A DNA stretch of 64,000 nt from Brevibacterium antiquum (lineage in GTDB: Bacteria; Actinomycetota; Actinomycetes; Actinomycetales; Brevibacteriaceae): positions 62,001-126,000 of the forward strand of contig NZ_JABASX010000009.1 in the NCBI RefSeq assembly GCF_016107655.1, written 5' to 3'. The translations under genes were made by a program, and so were the position numbers. The notes under the pieces are model-generated. The model ran no database searches. It was not told the origin of the DNA and was given only the letters and a program-made list of their open reading frames with translations. Positions 26,500-35,757 of the stretch are shown one piece after another; position 1 is the first letter of the stretch, and each line of letters begins with the position of its first letter.

Positions 26500-28947
26500 T
26501 CAGCCACCGGGCGAGACGACTCCCACGGGATCACCGTCGCCGTTTTCGCCACCGCCGGTGTCGGAACCGCTACCGTCTTCTCCACCGCCGGTGTCGGAAC
26601 CATTACCATTGTCGGAGCCGCCGGTGTCCGAACCATTACCGTTGTCACTACCACCGGTATCGCCGGTATCGCCATTCTTCGATCCGCCGTCACCATCCTT
26701 AGACGAGCCATTATCCTCACGGCCGTCTTTCGAGTCTTTGGAGTCCTTACCGTCGTCCTTGGAATCGTCCTTGCCGTCGGCGTCCTTGTCCTTATCCTTG
26801 CCCTTGTCTTCGTCGTCCTTCGGCTTCTCGCTCGGCTCGTCGACTGGAGCCTTCTCGTCGGACCCGTCGCCGCCATCGCTGCCGCTCGGAGCCTCCGGCT
26901 CCGGTGCCTTGGGTTCGGGTTTCGGAGCCGCCGGTGCGTTGGTGTTCTTAGGCTTCGGCTTGTCCGGCAGTTCTCCACGCTCGGGGAACTGTTCGACCTT
27001 GGTTCCCTGGAGCGCGTCCTGCATGTACTCAGTCCACACTTGAACAGGGAAAGATCCGCCCGTGACCTCACCGCGGCCGCCGTAGGAGCCGATCGACATC
27101 TGCTTGCCGTCGACCTCACGGTAGAGGACCACTGATGTCGCAAGATTCGGGGTGTAGCCCGAGAACCAGGCCGCCGTGTTGTTGTTCGTCGTACCGGTCT
27201 TGCCCGCTGCTGGTCGTCCCAGCTGCTGGGCATAGCTGCCCGAGCCGCCGTTGATGACCTGCTGCAGAGCGAAAGAGGTCTCAGCTCCCACCGCCTTGTC
27301 GAAGACGCGCTTGCCCTTGGTCTCGCCCTTGTAGACTTCCGTGTCGTCGGCCCCCTGGGTGACCTTCTCGATCGAGTGCGTGTCATGGTGGACACCGTTG
27401 GCTGCGAAGGTCGCGTAAGCCGAGGCCATGTCGATCGGCTTCACGCTGGGCGTTCCCAATACGTTCGAGGGGTTCGGGGTGAGTCCGATGGAGCATCCGC
27501 CCGTGTCACCGGACTCCATCTCCTTGTCCGTGCAGTTGCCGCTCAGGCCCGCTCGCTGTGCCACGTCGACAGTCTTGTCCGGACCGACCTGGACATTGAG
27601 CGCGGCATAGGCCGTGTTGATCGAGGACTGAGTGGCCTTGAGCAGAGTCACGGGACCGTAGCTCGTATTGCCGAAGTTCGACAGCTCCCACGGAGTGCCG
27701 TCGTTGTTCAGGGTCGTCGGACTCGTACCCGGGTAGGTATCGGTGAGTCGCACACCGTTCTCGAGCCCAGCCACCAAGGCGAAGGGCTTGAAGGTCGAAC
27801 CAGCCTGTACATGGCTCTGCGTCGAAGCGTTGAAAGCCTGATCGAGGTAGTTCTTACCGCCATAGAAGGCCTCAATTCCACCGTTGTCCGGATCGATCGA
27901 GACCAAGCCCGTCTGCAGACCCTCCGGCTGATCGGACGGCAGGTTCTTGATGGCCTTCTCGGCCTGCTTCATGCGGTCCTCGTCGAAGGTGGTCGTGATG
28001 TTATAGCCACCACGGTCGAGCTGTGCCTCGGTGATGTCGAGCTTGCGCAGGGCCTCACGGCGGACGAAGTCCCACATGTACCCCTTCTGGCCGGACAGTG
28101 AAGATTCTTTGTTCTGCTTCTCCACCTTCGGCATCTCGATCTTGGCTGCCTGCTCCTCGGTGATGAAGCCCTCATCCACCATCGACTTCACGACGTAGTC
28201 GAAACGATCCTGGTAGACCTCGGGGTTGTCCGAGGGATCGGCGGCTCCTGGGCGCTGGATCATCGCTGCCAGCAATGCCGACTCGCTGACGTCGAGGTCC
28301 TTTGCCGACTTATCGAAGTAGTTCTGGCTGGCAACCTCGATGCCGTAAGACCGGCGTCCGAGGTAGATGGTGTTGAGGTAGTTGGCAAGGATGTCGTCCT
28401 TGCTCTGCTGCTGATCGATCTTCAGCGAGATGAACATCTCCTTGACCTTACGATCGAAGGAGTGCTCGTTCGTGAGGTAGAAGTTCTTCACGTACTGCTG
28501 CGTGATGGTGGATCCACCACCGGCGTACTGATTGGTCGCCACACCGACGACTGCGCGGGAGAGTCCCTTGATGGAGATTCCGCGATTCTCGTAGAACGAG
28601 GTATCTTCTGCAGCGACCGCTGCCTTCTGCATCGGCTCGGAGATCTCATCGATTCTGATCGACTTCCGGTCTTCGACCTTGTACTGCCCGATGGGCGTCT
28701 TGCCATCGTTGTAGTAGATGGTCGAGGTCTGACCTGTGGCCTCTTGATTGGGTTCGGGGACGTCTGTGGTCGCATATCCGATCGAGAACAGCACGCAGAG
28801 GAGAATGACGATGCTGAGTCCGCCGACGACGAGCAGCCGGATGCTGGGCAGAAAACGCGTCCATCCGTGCACGCCTGAGCGCGGATAGTTGAGAATATTC
28901 TTCGTCTTCTTGCCTCTGGTTTTGGCTTGTCTTTGTCCCTTAGCCAC
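26500..28947 (-). CDS. Class A penicillin-binding protein (bifunctional transglycosylase/transpeptidase)
   Basis: The 815-residue protein polymerises and cross-links peptidoglycan outside the membrane. Residues 1-33 are basic and cytoplasmic, and TM is ~34-60. The GT51 domain (~75-250) has catalytic E114 in AVAAEDTSFYE and GGSTITQQYVKN. The transpeptidase (~345-650) has S384-TFK, SIN (442-444) and K583-TG. From ~665 the tail is disordered: Pro/Lys/Glu-rich, then Asp/Lys-rich, then 11-residue repeats of the type GSDTGGSDNGN. PonA-like, but the tail is unusually long. Followed by the GT87-like gene. Confidence 0.93.
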   Translation of the reverse strand: MAKGQRQAKTRGKKTKNILNYPRSGVHGWTRFLPSIRLLVVGGLSIVILLCVLFSIGYATTDVPEPNQEATGQTSTIYYNDGKTPIGQYKVEDRKSIRIDEISEPMQKAAVAAEDTSFYENRGISIKGLSRAVVGVATNQYAGGGSTITQQYVKNFYLTNEHSFDRKVKEMFISLKIDQQQSKDDILANYLNTIYLGRRSYGIEVASQNYFDKSAKDLDVSESALLAAMIQRPGAADPSDNPEVYQDRFDYVVKSMVDEGFITEEQAAKIEMPKVEKQNKESSLSGQKGYMWDFVRREALRKLDITEAQLDRGGYNITTTFDEDRMKQAEKAIKNLPSDQPEGLQTGLVSIDPDNGGIEAFYGGKNYLDQAFNASTQSHVQAGSTFKPFALVAGLENGVRLTDTYPGTSPTTLNNDGTPWELSNFGNTSYGPVTLLKATQSSINTAYAALNVQVGPDKTVDVAQRAGLSGNCTDKEMESGDTGGCSIGLTPNPSNVLGTPSVKPIDMASAYATFAANGVHHDTHSIEKVTQGADDTEVYKGETKGKRVFDKAVGAETSFALQQVINGGSGSYAQQLGRPAAGKTGTTNNNTAAWFSGYTPNLATSVVLYREVDGKQMSIGSYGGRGEVTGGSFPVQVWTEYMQDALQGTKVEQFPERGELPDKPKPKNTNAPAAPKPEPKAPEPEAPSGSDGGDGSDEKAPVDEPSEKPKDDEDKGKDKDKDADGKDDSKDDGKDSKDSKDGREDNGSSKDGDGGSKNGDTGDTGGSDNGNGSDTGGSDNGNGSDTGGGEDGSGSDTGGGENGDGDPVGVVSPGG
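26545..26670. repeat. Short tandem repeats encoding the PBP C-terminal tail
   Basis: Three to four copies of a ~33-bp unit (plus strand core CCGGTGTCGGAACC...) encode 11-residue Gly/Ser/Asp/Asn/Thr repeats near the C-terminus of the class A PBP. Copies differ at synonymous positions. Such in-frame units can vary in number between strains. Confidence 0.75.
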
Positions 28948-29232
28948 CCAAGGTCCTCCAGGTCAGTTTGCCTGCCGCATTGCGTGGCGACGAGGTTCGA
29001 TAAGGTCACACTTGAGCTTCAGTTTGGCACGCCTTCTTTGGAACAGAGTGAAAATCCCCTGAATCCAGCGCCAAGTCACCCCAGTTGTTACTTGTTAGCA
29101 CATATGAGTAGAGTCGTATGTCCACTCTCACCAGGGATTTTACCGTTGCACCTGGGTATCGACCACACCAAGTGGCGAATTGCTCACATTTAGCCATATT
29201 TTCAACTATCAGCCGCCTGTCGGCCCAACTTT

Positions 29233-29250
29233 GTGCACAGAACTGTGCAC
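29233..29250. promoter_or_regulatory. Perfect 8-bp inverted repeat, possible operator
   Basis: GTGCACAG-AA-CTGTGCAC lies 286 bp upstream of the PBP start. Size and symmetry suit a dimeric regulator; no regulator is identified. Confidence 0.35.
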
Positions 29251-29312
29251 TCCAGACCCGAACTGCTCATTGAGAGTAGGCCGCCGACGAATACTCTCCG
29301 AGCGGAATCGCC

Positions 29313-29380
29313 CTCGTTCAACGCTGAGTCAGATTCTCGCGCCAAGGCAACAGCGAAAACCTGACTCAGCGTTGAACGAG
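29313..29380. repeat. Perfect 20-bp inverted repeat with 28-bp spacer
   Basis: CTCGTTCAACGCTGAGTCAG is repeated exactly in inverse orientation at 29361-29380. It lies downstream of the acyl-CoA synthetase (minus strand), 60 bp past its stop, so it may terminate transcription, but there is no T-run and the loop is large. It could instead be a dispersed repeat element. Confidence 0.7.
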
Positions 29381-29439
29381 AGGGATGCGCCCTCGGGTCT
29401 CGCCGTGAGCGACGTGCCCTCGGCAATCGCCGAGAGCGG

Positions 29440-31146
29440 TCAGCCCCTGAGGTCGAAGTCCGTGTCTGCGTACTCCTTGCCTTCGACAGCCGGCTCACCG
29501 CTGAACGGATGCAGCTGGTCCTCACGGGCACGAAGTTCGACACGGCGGATCTTGCCGGAGATGGTCTTCGGCAGCTCGGAGAACTCGAGCCGGCGGATGC
29601 GCTTATAAGGGGCCAGGTGCTCACGGCAGTAGGCAAGGATCTCCCGAGCGGTGTCCGCGTTGGGCTCGAAACCACCCGCCACGACGACATAGGCCTTGGG
29701 AACAGCGAGACGGACAGGATCCGGCGAGGGGACCACAGCCGCCTCGGCGACGGCCTCGTGCTCGATGAGCACGCTCTCAAGCTCGAACGGCGAGAGTCGA
29801 TAGTCACTGGCCTTGAACACGTCGTCGGCGCGCCCGACATAGGTGATGTAGCCGTTCTCGTCGCGTTCGGCCACGTCACCGGTGTGATAGACGCCGCCTT
29901 CGAAGGCTTCAGCGGTCTTCTCCTCATTGGACCAATATCCGCTGGTCAGTCCCAAGGGGCGCGGGTCGAGGCGAAGGCAGATCTCGCCCTCATTGCCCTC
30001 TTCACCGGTCGCGGGATCGATGAGGACCACATCATAGCCGGGGAGCACCTTGCCCATGGAGCCGTATTTGAGCTCCTGATCAGGCGAGTTGCCGACCTGC
30101 AGGGTGGTCTCCGTCTGACCGTAGCCGTCGCGGATGAGCACATCCCATTCCTGCTTGACCCGGTCGATGACCTCCGGATTGAGGGGCTCGCCGGCACCCA
30201 GGGCGATCTTCGGCGGAGTCTTGAGATGGCTGAGGTCTGCCTGGATGAGCATGCGCCACACCGTCGGAGGAGCGCAGAAGCTGGTCACGCCGACCCGGTC
30301 CATGGTCTCCATCAGGGCATTCGCGTCGAAGCGCGAGTAGTTGTAGAGGAAGACACAGGATTCGGCGATCCAGGGAGTGAAGATATTCGACCAGGCGTGC
30401 TTGGCCCAGCCGGGCGAGGCGACATTGAGGTGGACGTCGCCGGGCCTCAGCCCCATCCAATACATCGTGGACAGGTGGCCGACGGGGTAGGACACGTGAG
30501 AATGGGCGACCATCTTCGCCTTCGAGGTCGTGCCTGAGGTGAAGTAGAGGAGGAGCAGGTCATCGGCGCGGGAGGTGCCCTGCGGGTCGAAACTGACGTC
30601 TTCCTCGTCGGCGTCGACGTAGCTGTAGTCCTGCTGGCGCTTCGCATCGTCACCGACGACGATGCGCACCACCTCGGCCTCGACATCGTCAAACTTCGCA
30701 GCATCAGCAGGTCCGGCGATGACGAACTCGGCCTTGCCGCGATCGACACGATCATTGAGGTCGATGGGACCCAACTGGGTGGTTGTCGGCAGAAGGACCG
30801 CACCGAGCTTGATGCCTGCGAGCATGGTCTCCCACAGCTCGACCTGATTGTTGAGCATGATCATGACGTGGTCGCCGCGCTTCACACCTGACCGGCGGAG
30901 GAAGTTGGCCACCTGATTCGAGCGACGGGAGAGCTCCGCGTAGCTCCACTTGCCCTCCGAGCCGTCCTGCTCGACGATCCACAGTGCTGGGCTGTCGTTG
31001 CCCTCGGCAACCTTGTCGAACCAGTCGATGCCGAAGTTGAAGTGATCGAACCGCGGCCATTCGAAGCCGTCACCGGCCGCCGCGGCATCGCTGCGCAACT
31101 CGATCAGCTTGTCTCGGGCTGCACGGAACTCATCGGTCACAGTCAT
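29440..31146 (-). CDS. Acyl-CoA synthetase (medium-chain/benzoate-type AMP-forming)
   Basis: The 568-residue ANL enzyme activates a carboxylic acid to acyl-AMP and then acyl-CoA. The P-loop is LYFTSGTTSKAKMVAHSH, the A5 motif DGYGQTETTLQVG, A7 YHTGDVAERDENGYITYVGR, hinge ADDVFKASDYRLSPFELES, and the A10 catalytic lysine is in PKTISGKIRRVELR. The segment NVASPGWAKHAWSNIFTPW is typical of the medium-chain/AcsA-like group. ATG 31146 was chosen because GAGGAGAT precedes it. Unlike the ligase fragment at 17068-17940 it is complete. Confidence 0.92.
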   Translation of the reverse strand: MTVTDEFRAARDKLIELRSDAAAAGDGFEWPRFDHFNFGIDWFDKVAEGNDSPALWIVEQDGSEGKWSYAELSRRSNQVANFLRRSGVKRGDHVMIMLNNQVELWETMLAGIKLGAVLLPTTTQLGPIDLNDRVDRGKAEFVIAGPADAAKFDDVEAEVVRIVVGDDAKRQQDYSYVDADEEDVSFDPQGTSRADDLLLLYFTSGTTSKAKMVAHSHVSYPVGHLSTMYWMGLRPGDVHLNVASPGWAKHAWSNIFTPWIAESCVFLYNYSRFDANALMETMDRVGVTSFCAPPTVWRMLIQADLSHLKTPPKIALGAGEPLNPEVIDRVKQEWDVLIRDGYGQTETTLQVGNSPDQELKYGSMGKVLPGYDVVLIDPATGEEGNEGEICLRLDPRPLGLTSGYWSNEEKTAEAFEGGVYHTGDVAERDENGYITYVGRADDVFKASDYRLSPFELESVLIEHEAVAEAAVVPSPDPVRLAVPKAYVVVAGGFEPNADTAREILAYCREHLAPYKRIRRLEFSELPKTISGKIRRVELRAREDQLHPFSGEPAVEGKEYADTDFDLRG

Positions 31147-31258
31147 CAGGATCTCCTCACATCGTCGCCTGCGCCACACCATGTGACTGCAAGCACAAAC
31201 ATACGCGAATTACGAAGTTATCAGTTGGTGTGAGGCCGACAACAGGCGGGGGTGAAGA

Positions 31259-32791
31259 CTAGGACTGCTCGCCGGGCTCAACGTCGCCGGGCCCAGCTTC
31301 TCCGGGATCAATCTCCGCAGCCCCGTTCTCGGCCCACCACTGACGCAGAACCTCTTCGGCACGCTCAGGTCCCAGCGGGCCGTGCTCCATCCGCTCCTCG
31401 AGAAGGTGCTTGTAGGCCTTGCCCACCAGCGGCGAGGGTGTGATGTCGAGGATGGCCATGATCTGCCGACCGTCGAGGTCGGGGCGGATCGCGGCGAGCT
31501 CCTCCTGTTCGCTGAGCTTCTCGATCCGGTGCTCCAGGTCGTCGTAGGCGAATGCGAGCCGATCAGCCTTCTTCTTGTTCCGCGTGGTCACGTCTGCGCG
31601 GGTGAGGATGTGCAGGCGCGAGAGCAGCGGGCCGGCGTCGGTGACATAGCGGCGCACCGCAGAATCGGTCCACCCGGCGTCACCGTAGCCGTAGAAGCGC
31701 AGATGCAGTTCGACCAGACGGCCGACGGCCTTGGTCGTGTCCTTGTCGAAGCGCAGCGACTTCATCCTCTTCGCGGTCAGCTTCGCACCGACGGCATCAT
31801 GGTGATAGAAGGTGACAGCCCCACCGGGCAGGAATCTGCGCGTCGCAGGTTTGCCCACATCGTGCATCAGCGCCGCGAAGCGGACGGTGAAATCGGGCAC
31901 GACGAGGTGGTTGGGGTCATCAGAGCTCAACCCGGCCTCGCGCTGTTTGGCCGCATACTGCTCTTCGAGCTCCACAGCCTGGCGCAGCACGGTCAGCGAG
32001 TGCTGATAGACGTCCTTGTGGCGGTGGTGTTCATCGGTCTCCAGTCGCAGACCTGCGACTTCGGGTAGGACGTGATCGGCGACATCGGTGCGCACCAGCA
32101 GATCGATGCCCGCGGCCGGGTCGATGCCGGTCATCAGCTTGAACAGCTCCACCTGGATGCGTTCGGCGGAGATGATCGCAATCCGATCGGCCATGTCCCG
32201 CATCGCCGCTTCCACCTCGGCGACGGGATTGAGACCCAGCTGAGCGGTGAAACGGGCAGCGCGCATCATGCGCAGCGGATCATCGGAGAACGAATCCGCG
32301 GCCGTGCCCGGGGTGCGGATGACACCCTCGACGAGGTCGGTGAAGCCTTCGAACGGGTCGACGAAGGTCATTGTGGGCAGGCGAATCGCCATCGCACCGA
32401 TTGTGAAATCGCGTCGGACCAGGTCAGCGTCGAGATCTGTGCCGAACTTCACCGTAGGTTTGCGCGAATCCGGGTCGTAGGCCTCGGCGCGGTAGGTCGT
32501 GATCTCGATCTGCACACCGGACTTGATCGCGCCGATGGTGCCGAATTCCCGCCCGATGTCCCAATGTGTGTCGACCCAGTCGGAGATGAGGGAGAGGATG
32601 TCGTCGGGGCGCGCATCTGTGGTGAAGTCGAGATCGGGCATCGGACGGCCCAGCAGTGCATCGCGAACGGAACCGCCGACGAGCGCGAGTTCGAATCCGG
32701 CCGCGGCGAAGCGCTTGCCCAGGGGCCCGAGGATGTTCTCGAGCTCATCGAGCTTGTCGTACAGACGGGCGTGCGCGGTCTTCGGGTCCAC
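31259..32791 (-). CDS. cca: CCA tRNA nucleotidyltransferase with HD domain
   Basis: The 510-residue class II polymerase adds or repairs the tRNA 3' CCA. The nucleotidyltransferase signature is LVGGSVRDALLGRPMPDLDF, then RRDFTIGAMA and the RMMRAARFTAQLG helix. The HD phosphohydrolase domain follows with DEHHRHKDVYQHSLTVL and ALMHDVGKP, as in PcnA/RelA-like actinobacterial Cca. Starts with GTG 32791 after GGAGCT. Divergent from the NUDIX gene with 120 bp between; this is the conserved cca-nudix-DUF6049-murJ neighbourhood. Confidence 0.95.
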   Translation of the reverse strand: MDPKTAHARLYDKLDELENILGPLGKRFAAAGFELALVGGSVRDALLGRPMPDLDFTTDARPDDILSLISDWVDTHWDIGREFGTIGAIKSGVQIEITTYRAEAYDPDSRKPTVKFGTDLDADLVRRDFTIGAMAIRLPTMTFVDPFEGFTDLVEGVIRTPGTAADSFSDDPLRMMRAARFTAQLGLNPVAEVEAAMRDMADRIAIISAERIQVELFKLMTGIDPAAGIDLLVRTDVADHVLPEVAGLRLETDEHHRHKDVYQHSLTVLRQAVELEEQYAAKQREAGLSSDDPNHLVVPDFTVRFAALMHDVGKPATRRFLPGGAVTFYHHDAVGAKLTAKRMKSLRFDKDTTKAVGRLVELHLRFYGYGDAGWTDSAVRRYVTDAGPLLSRLHILTRADVTTRNKKKADRLAFAYDDLEHRIEKLSEQEELAAIRPDLDGRQIMAILDITPSPLVGKAYKHLLEERMEHGPLGPERAEEVLRQWWAENGAAEIDPGEAGPGDVEPGEQS

Positions 32792-32911
32792 CGAGCTCCT
32801 TCGTGTTCTACCGTGTTCGTTCCAATCGGAGACGACTCATCTACAGCCGAGTCCAGCCTACCGGGAGCGCGCCCCACGACACTTCCAAGAATCGCCTACT
32901 AAGGTAGGAGA

Positions 32912-33400
32912 ATGACCACACCGATGCCCAAGCCGGGACCCAGAGCGTCTCGTCGCACCACGGTAGAGGAGATATCCGCCGGGGGCATCGTCGTCGACTT
33001 CACACGCCCGGAACTGACCGTGGCCGTGATCGCCCGGATCAACCGGGCAGGACGGATCGAATGGTGCCTTCCCAAGGGTCACCTCGAAGGACTTGAGACC
33101 CCCGCCGAGGCGGCTCGCCGTGAGGTGGAAGAGGAGACAGGCATCCTCGGGCAGATAGTCTGCCCCCTGGGCACCGTCGACTACTGGTTCACAGTGACCG
33201 GAATCCGCATCCATAAACTCGTCCACCACTTCCTGTTGCGTGCACGGTCTGGGACGTTGACCGTGGATAATGATCCTGACCAGGAAGCGATCGACGCTGC
33301 GTGGATTCCGTTCAACGATCTGCGCTCCCGGCTCTCATTCGCCAATGAGCGTCGCATCGTTGCCGCCGCCCGTCCGATGGTCGCCCGATTGGAGCAGTGA
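32912..33400 (+). CDS. NUDIX hydrolase
   Basis: The 162-residue protein has a full NUDIX box, GHLEGLETPAEAARREVEEE followed by TGILG (Gx5Ex7REUxEExGU), preceded by a glycine-rich strand EISAGGIVVDF. It would hydrolyse a nucleoside diphosphate linked to another group. AGGTAGGAGA lies upstream of the ATG. It begins the operon with DUF6049, murJ and the pseudokinase: its stop overlaps the GTG of the DUF6049 gene (GTGA). Confidence 0.93.
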   Translation: MTTPMPKPGPRASRRTTVEEISAGGIVVDFTRPELTVAVIARINRAGRIEWCLPKGHLEGLETPAEAARREVEEETGILGQIVCPLGTVDYWFTVTGIRIHKLVHHFLLRARSGTLTVDNDPDQEAIDAAWIPFNDLRSRLSFANERRIVAAARPMVARLEQ

Positions 33401-35754
33401 AACCCATCAGCCATATGCGTTTCCTCCTCGCCCTGCTGAGCACAGTCCTTCTGCTCGCAGGGTCAGTTTTCGTCATCCCGCTCATGGGGTCGAGCCCCGC
33501 AGCCGCCGCCGGTTCGACCGCCGCCGATGGCACCTCAGCGGACGGGGGCTCGGGCGGGGGCAAGTCAGGGGGCTCCGAAGTCGCGATCACCCTCGACGAG
33601 GTGACGCCCTGGGTCGATGCAAAGGGCACACTCAAGGTGCGCGGCACGATCACGAACCCCACGGATGAGGCGATCTCCGATCCTGATCTGGATCTGGCGA
33701 TGTCGATGCAGAAGCTCGATTCCGGGCGCAAGATCGAGAACTGGAAGACCGACCAATCTCAGAACCGCAGCATCGCCGATCTCGAGAACAACGGTCCCGA
33801 TGCCCGCAAGAAGGCCGAGGAGGGCTCAAACGGAGATTCCGACCCGATGACTGCGGTGGACACCACGTTCGAGGATGAGATCGCGGCCGGGTCCTCCGCA
33901 GAATTCACGATCTCCGTCCCCGCAGATGATCTCGGGCTGCAGAAGTCCTCTCCGGTCTCGAACTGGGGCCCGCGTGGACTGAGCGTGCAGCTCGGCGATG
34001 CCACCGGGAGACTCGCCTCCGAAGTCGGCTTCTCCACCTGGTACCCGAGCCCGAAGTTCGACAAGACCAAGATCAGCATGCTCGCCCCGGTGACGATTCC
34101 GGCTCATACCTCTGACGGCATCATCGCCCCCGACGACCTCGACAAAGCGATCGGCAAGGACGGCTCTCTGACGTCGATCATGAACGTTCTCGAGACTCCC
34201 GGAGTGGGAATCGCCCTCGACCCCCGGATCATCGCCTCCTTCGAGTCGGCTGTGGCCGAACCATCAGAGGAAGACGGATCAGATCCCGAGGAGTCTGAAG
34301 AATCCTCGCCACAGGGCACGGAAACGGCATCCACGGGACCCGATGCCCAGGACACCGACCCCGACGCGAATTCCAATGACGAGGGCGGTGCCGATGGGCT
34401 CAGCGCCGACGAGGCGGAGGCCGAGGAAAAGCAGCGCAAGCGCCTCGACACCTGGTACCAGGACTTCCTTGCCGAAGCGCAGTCACACACCGTCATCGCT
34501 CTGCCCTATGGCGACCCCGACCAGGCGTCGCTGGTGGACAGTGATCTGGAGAGTCTGGGCAAGTTCGCGCAGAAACAGAGGCAGATGGTCAAGGATGTCC
34601 TGCCGAAGGCCAAGACCGACATCGCCTGGCCAGTCGCCGGCTCCGCACAGCGCGATCAGCTCGCTGACTTCGCCAAGGCCGGTGATCAGACCGTGATCCT
34701 CAGCAACAATCAGCAGCCATCGCTGGCAGGGGTCCACGACAACGCCCACTCCAAGACTCGCATCACCGCCGATGCACAGTCCTCGATCGACACTCTGATC
34801 ACCGATACGGCTCTGGCGCAGCAGAGCGCCAAGATCATCGGTTCCGATCATCCCGCTTCGGGCATCTCAGAACTGGTCGCGACAACCGCCGCGATCCAGG
34901 CGGAGTCCCCCTACCGGACACGACACCTGCTCTTGCCCATGCCGCGTACGGCCGCCTCGGCGAACTGGGAGGGTACGGTCAAGTCCGTCGCGGACGCTCC
35001 CTGGGTGGATCCGTCCGGCATCGATGATCTCCTCGACACCGACCCCGTGCCCCGCGGGCTGCTGCAGTCAGGAGCGGATCCGAAGGCGATCGGATCCAAG
35101 GCAGTCCACAGCCTCGCAGAGACCCGGGCGACCCAGAAGAAGTTCAACAGTGTGTTCTCTGACCCGGCAAGTGCGAATACACGGCTGGACCGTGAGCTGC
35201 TCAGCTGTACCTCGGTCGCGTGGACCCTGGAGGGCAGCGCGAAAAGCTGCGCCGACGATGCCCAGGCTTCGAGTGAGAAGGTGAGGAACAGCCTCTACCT
35301 TGAGAAGGGCTCCTCGGTGCTGCTGGTCACCGGTGAGGAGACGACCATCCCGGTGACGATCGTCAACGATTCGCCCGCCGAGGCGACCATGAGCATCCGG
35401 ATGAAGCCGACGACCCCCCAGCTGCGGGCCGAGCCCACCGAGACAGTCGTCGTGCCCTCCCAGGAGACCATGCGCGTTGACGTTCCCGTCGAAGGCCTGG
35501 CCAACGCAGACGTCCCGACGACGATCGAGATGGTCGCCACCGATGACGTCGTCCTGCCGAAGAACGAGACACTGCTCGTCAGGGTGCGCGCCGACTGGGA
35601 GAACATCGGTACGGCCGTAGTCGGATTGGCACTGGCCGCCGTGTTCGTGATCGGCTTGATCAAGACGATCTCCCGCGGACGCAGGAAGATCCCCGAACAG
35701 CAGCTGGCCGATGCGATGGCCCGCGCGCAGAACGACGAATCGGAAACGAGGTAG
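33397..35754 (+). CDS. DUF6049 family secreted/membrane-anchored protein
   Basis: The 785-residue protein has an N-terminal signal or anchor (MRFLLALLSTVLLLAGSVFV, residues 7-26) ending in PAAAAG, a large extracytoplasmic region with a low-complexity acidic stretch (~285-345), and a C-terminal TM (~740-762, AVVGLALAAVFVIGLIKTIS) followed by a basic tail. Conserved between NUDIX and MurJ genes in Actinobacteria (Rv3909 position in M. tuberculosis). Function unknown; context suggests a cell-envelope role. The GTG start overlaps the NUDIX stop. Confidence 0.85.
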   Translation: MKPISHMRFLLALLSTVLLLAGSVFVIPLMGSSPAAAAGSTAADGTSADGGSGGGKSGGSEVAITLDEVTPWVDAKGTLKVRGTITNPTDEAISDPDLDLAMSMQKLDSGRKIENWKTDQSQNRSIADLENNGPDARKKAEEGSNGDSDPMTAVDTTFEDEIAAGSSAEFTISVPADDLGLQKSSPVSNWGPRGLSVQLGDATGRLASEVGFSTWYPSPKFDKTKISMLAPVTIPAHTSDGIIAPDDLDKAIGKDGSLTSIMNVLETPGVGIALDPRIIASFESAVAEPSEEDGSDPEESEESSPQGTETASTGPDAQDTDPDANSNDEGGADGLSADEAEAEEKQRKRLDTWYQDFLAEAQSHTVIALPYGDPDQASLVDSDLESLGKFAQKQRQMVKDVLPKAKTDIAWPVAGSAQRDQLADFAKAGDQTVILSNNQQPSLAGVHDNAHSKTRITADAQSSIDTLITDTALAQQSAKIIGSDHPASGISELVATTAAIQAESPYRTRHLLLPMPRTAASANWEGTVKSVADAPWVDPSGIDDLLDTDPVPRGLLQSGADPKAIGSKAVHSLAETRATQKKFNSVFSDPASANTRLDRELLSCTSVAWTLEGSAKSCADDAQASSEKVRNSLYLEKGSSVLLVTGEETTIPVTIVNDSPAEATMSIRMKPTTPQLRAEPTETVVVPSQETMRVDVPVEGLANADVPTTIEMVATDDVVLPKNETLLVRVRADWENIGTAVVGLALAAVFVIGLIKTISRGRRKIPEQQLADAMARAQNDESETR

Positions 35755-35757
35755 AGC

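Larger units (their letters stand above)
28948..29439. other. 492-bp intergenic region with inverted repeats, no gene
   Basis: Between the PBP start and the acyl-CoA synthetase stop I see no credible gene. The PBP-proximal ~230 bp is A+T-richer and should hold the PBP promoter. It includes an 8-bp palindrome GTGCACAG-AA-CTGTGCAC (29233-29250). The distal part carries a perfect 20-bp inverted repeat (29313-29332/29361-29380). Confidence 0.6.
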
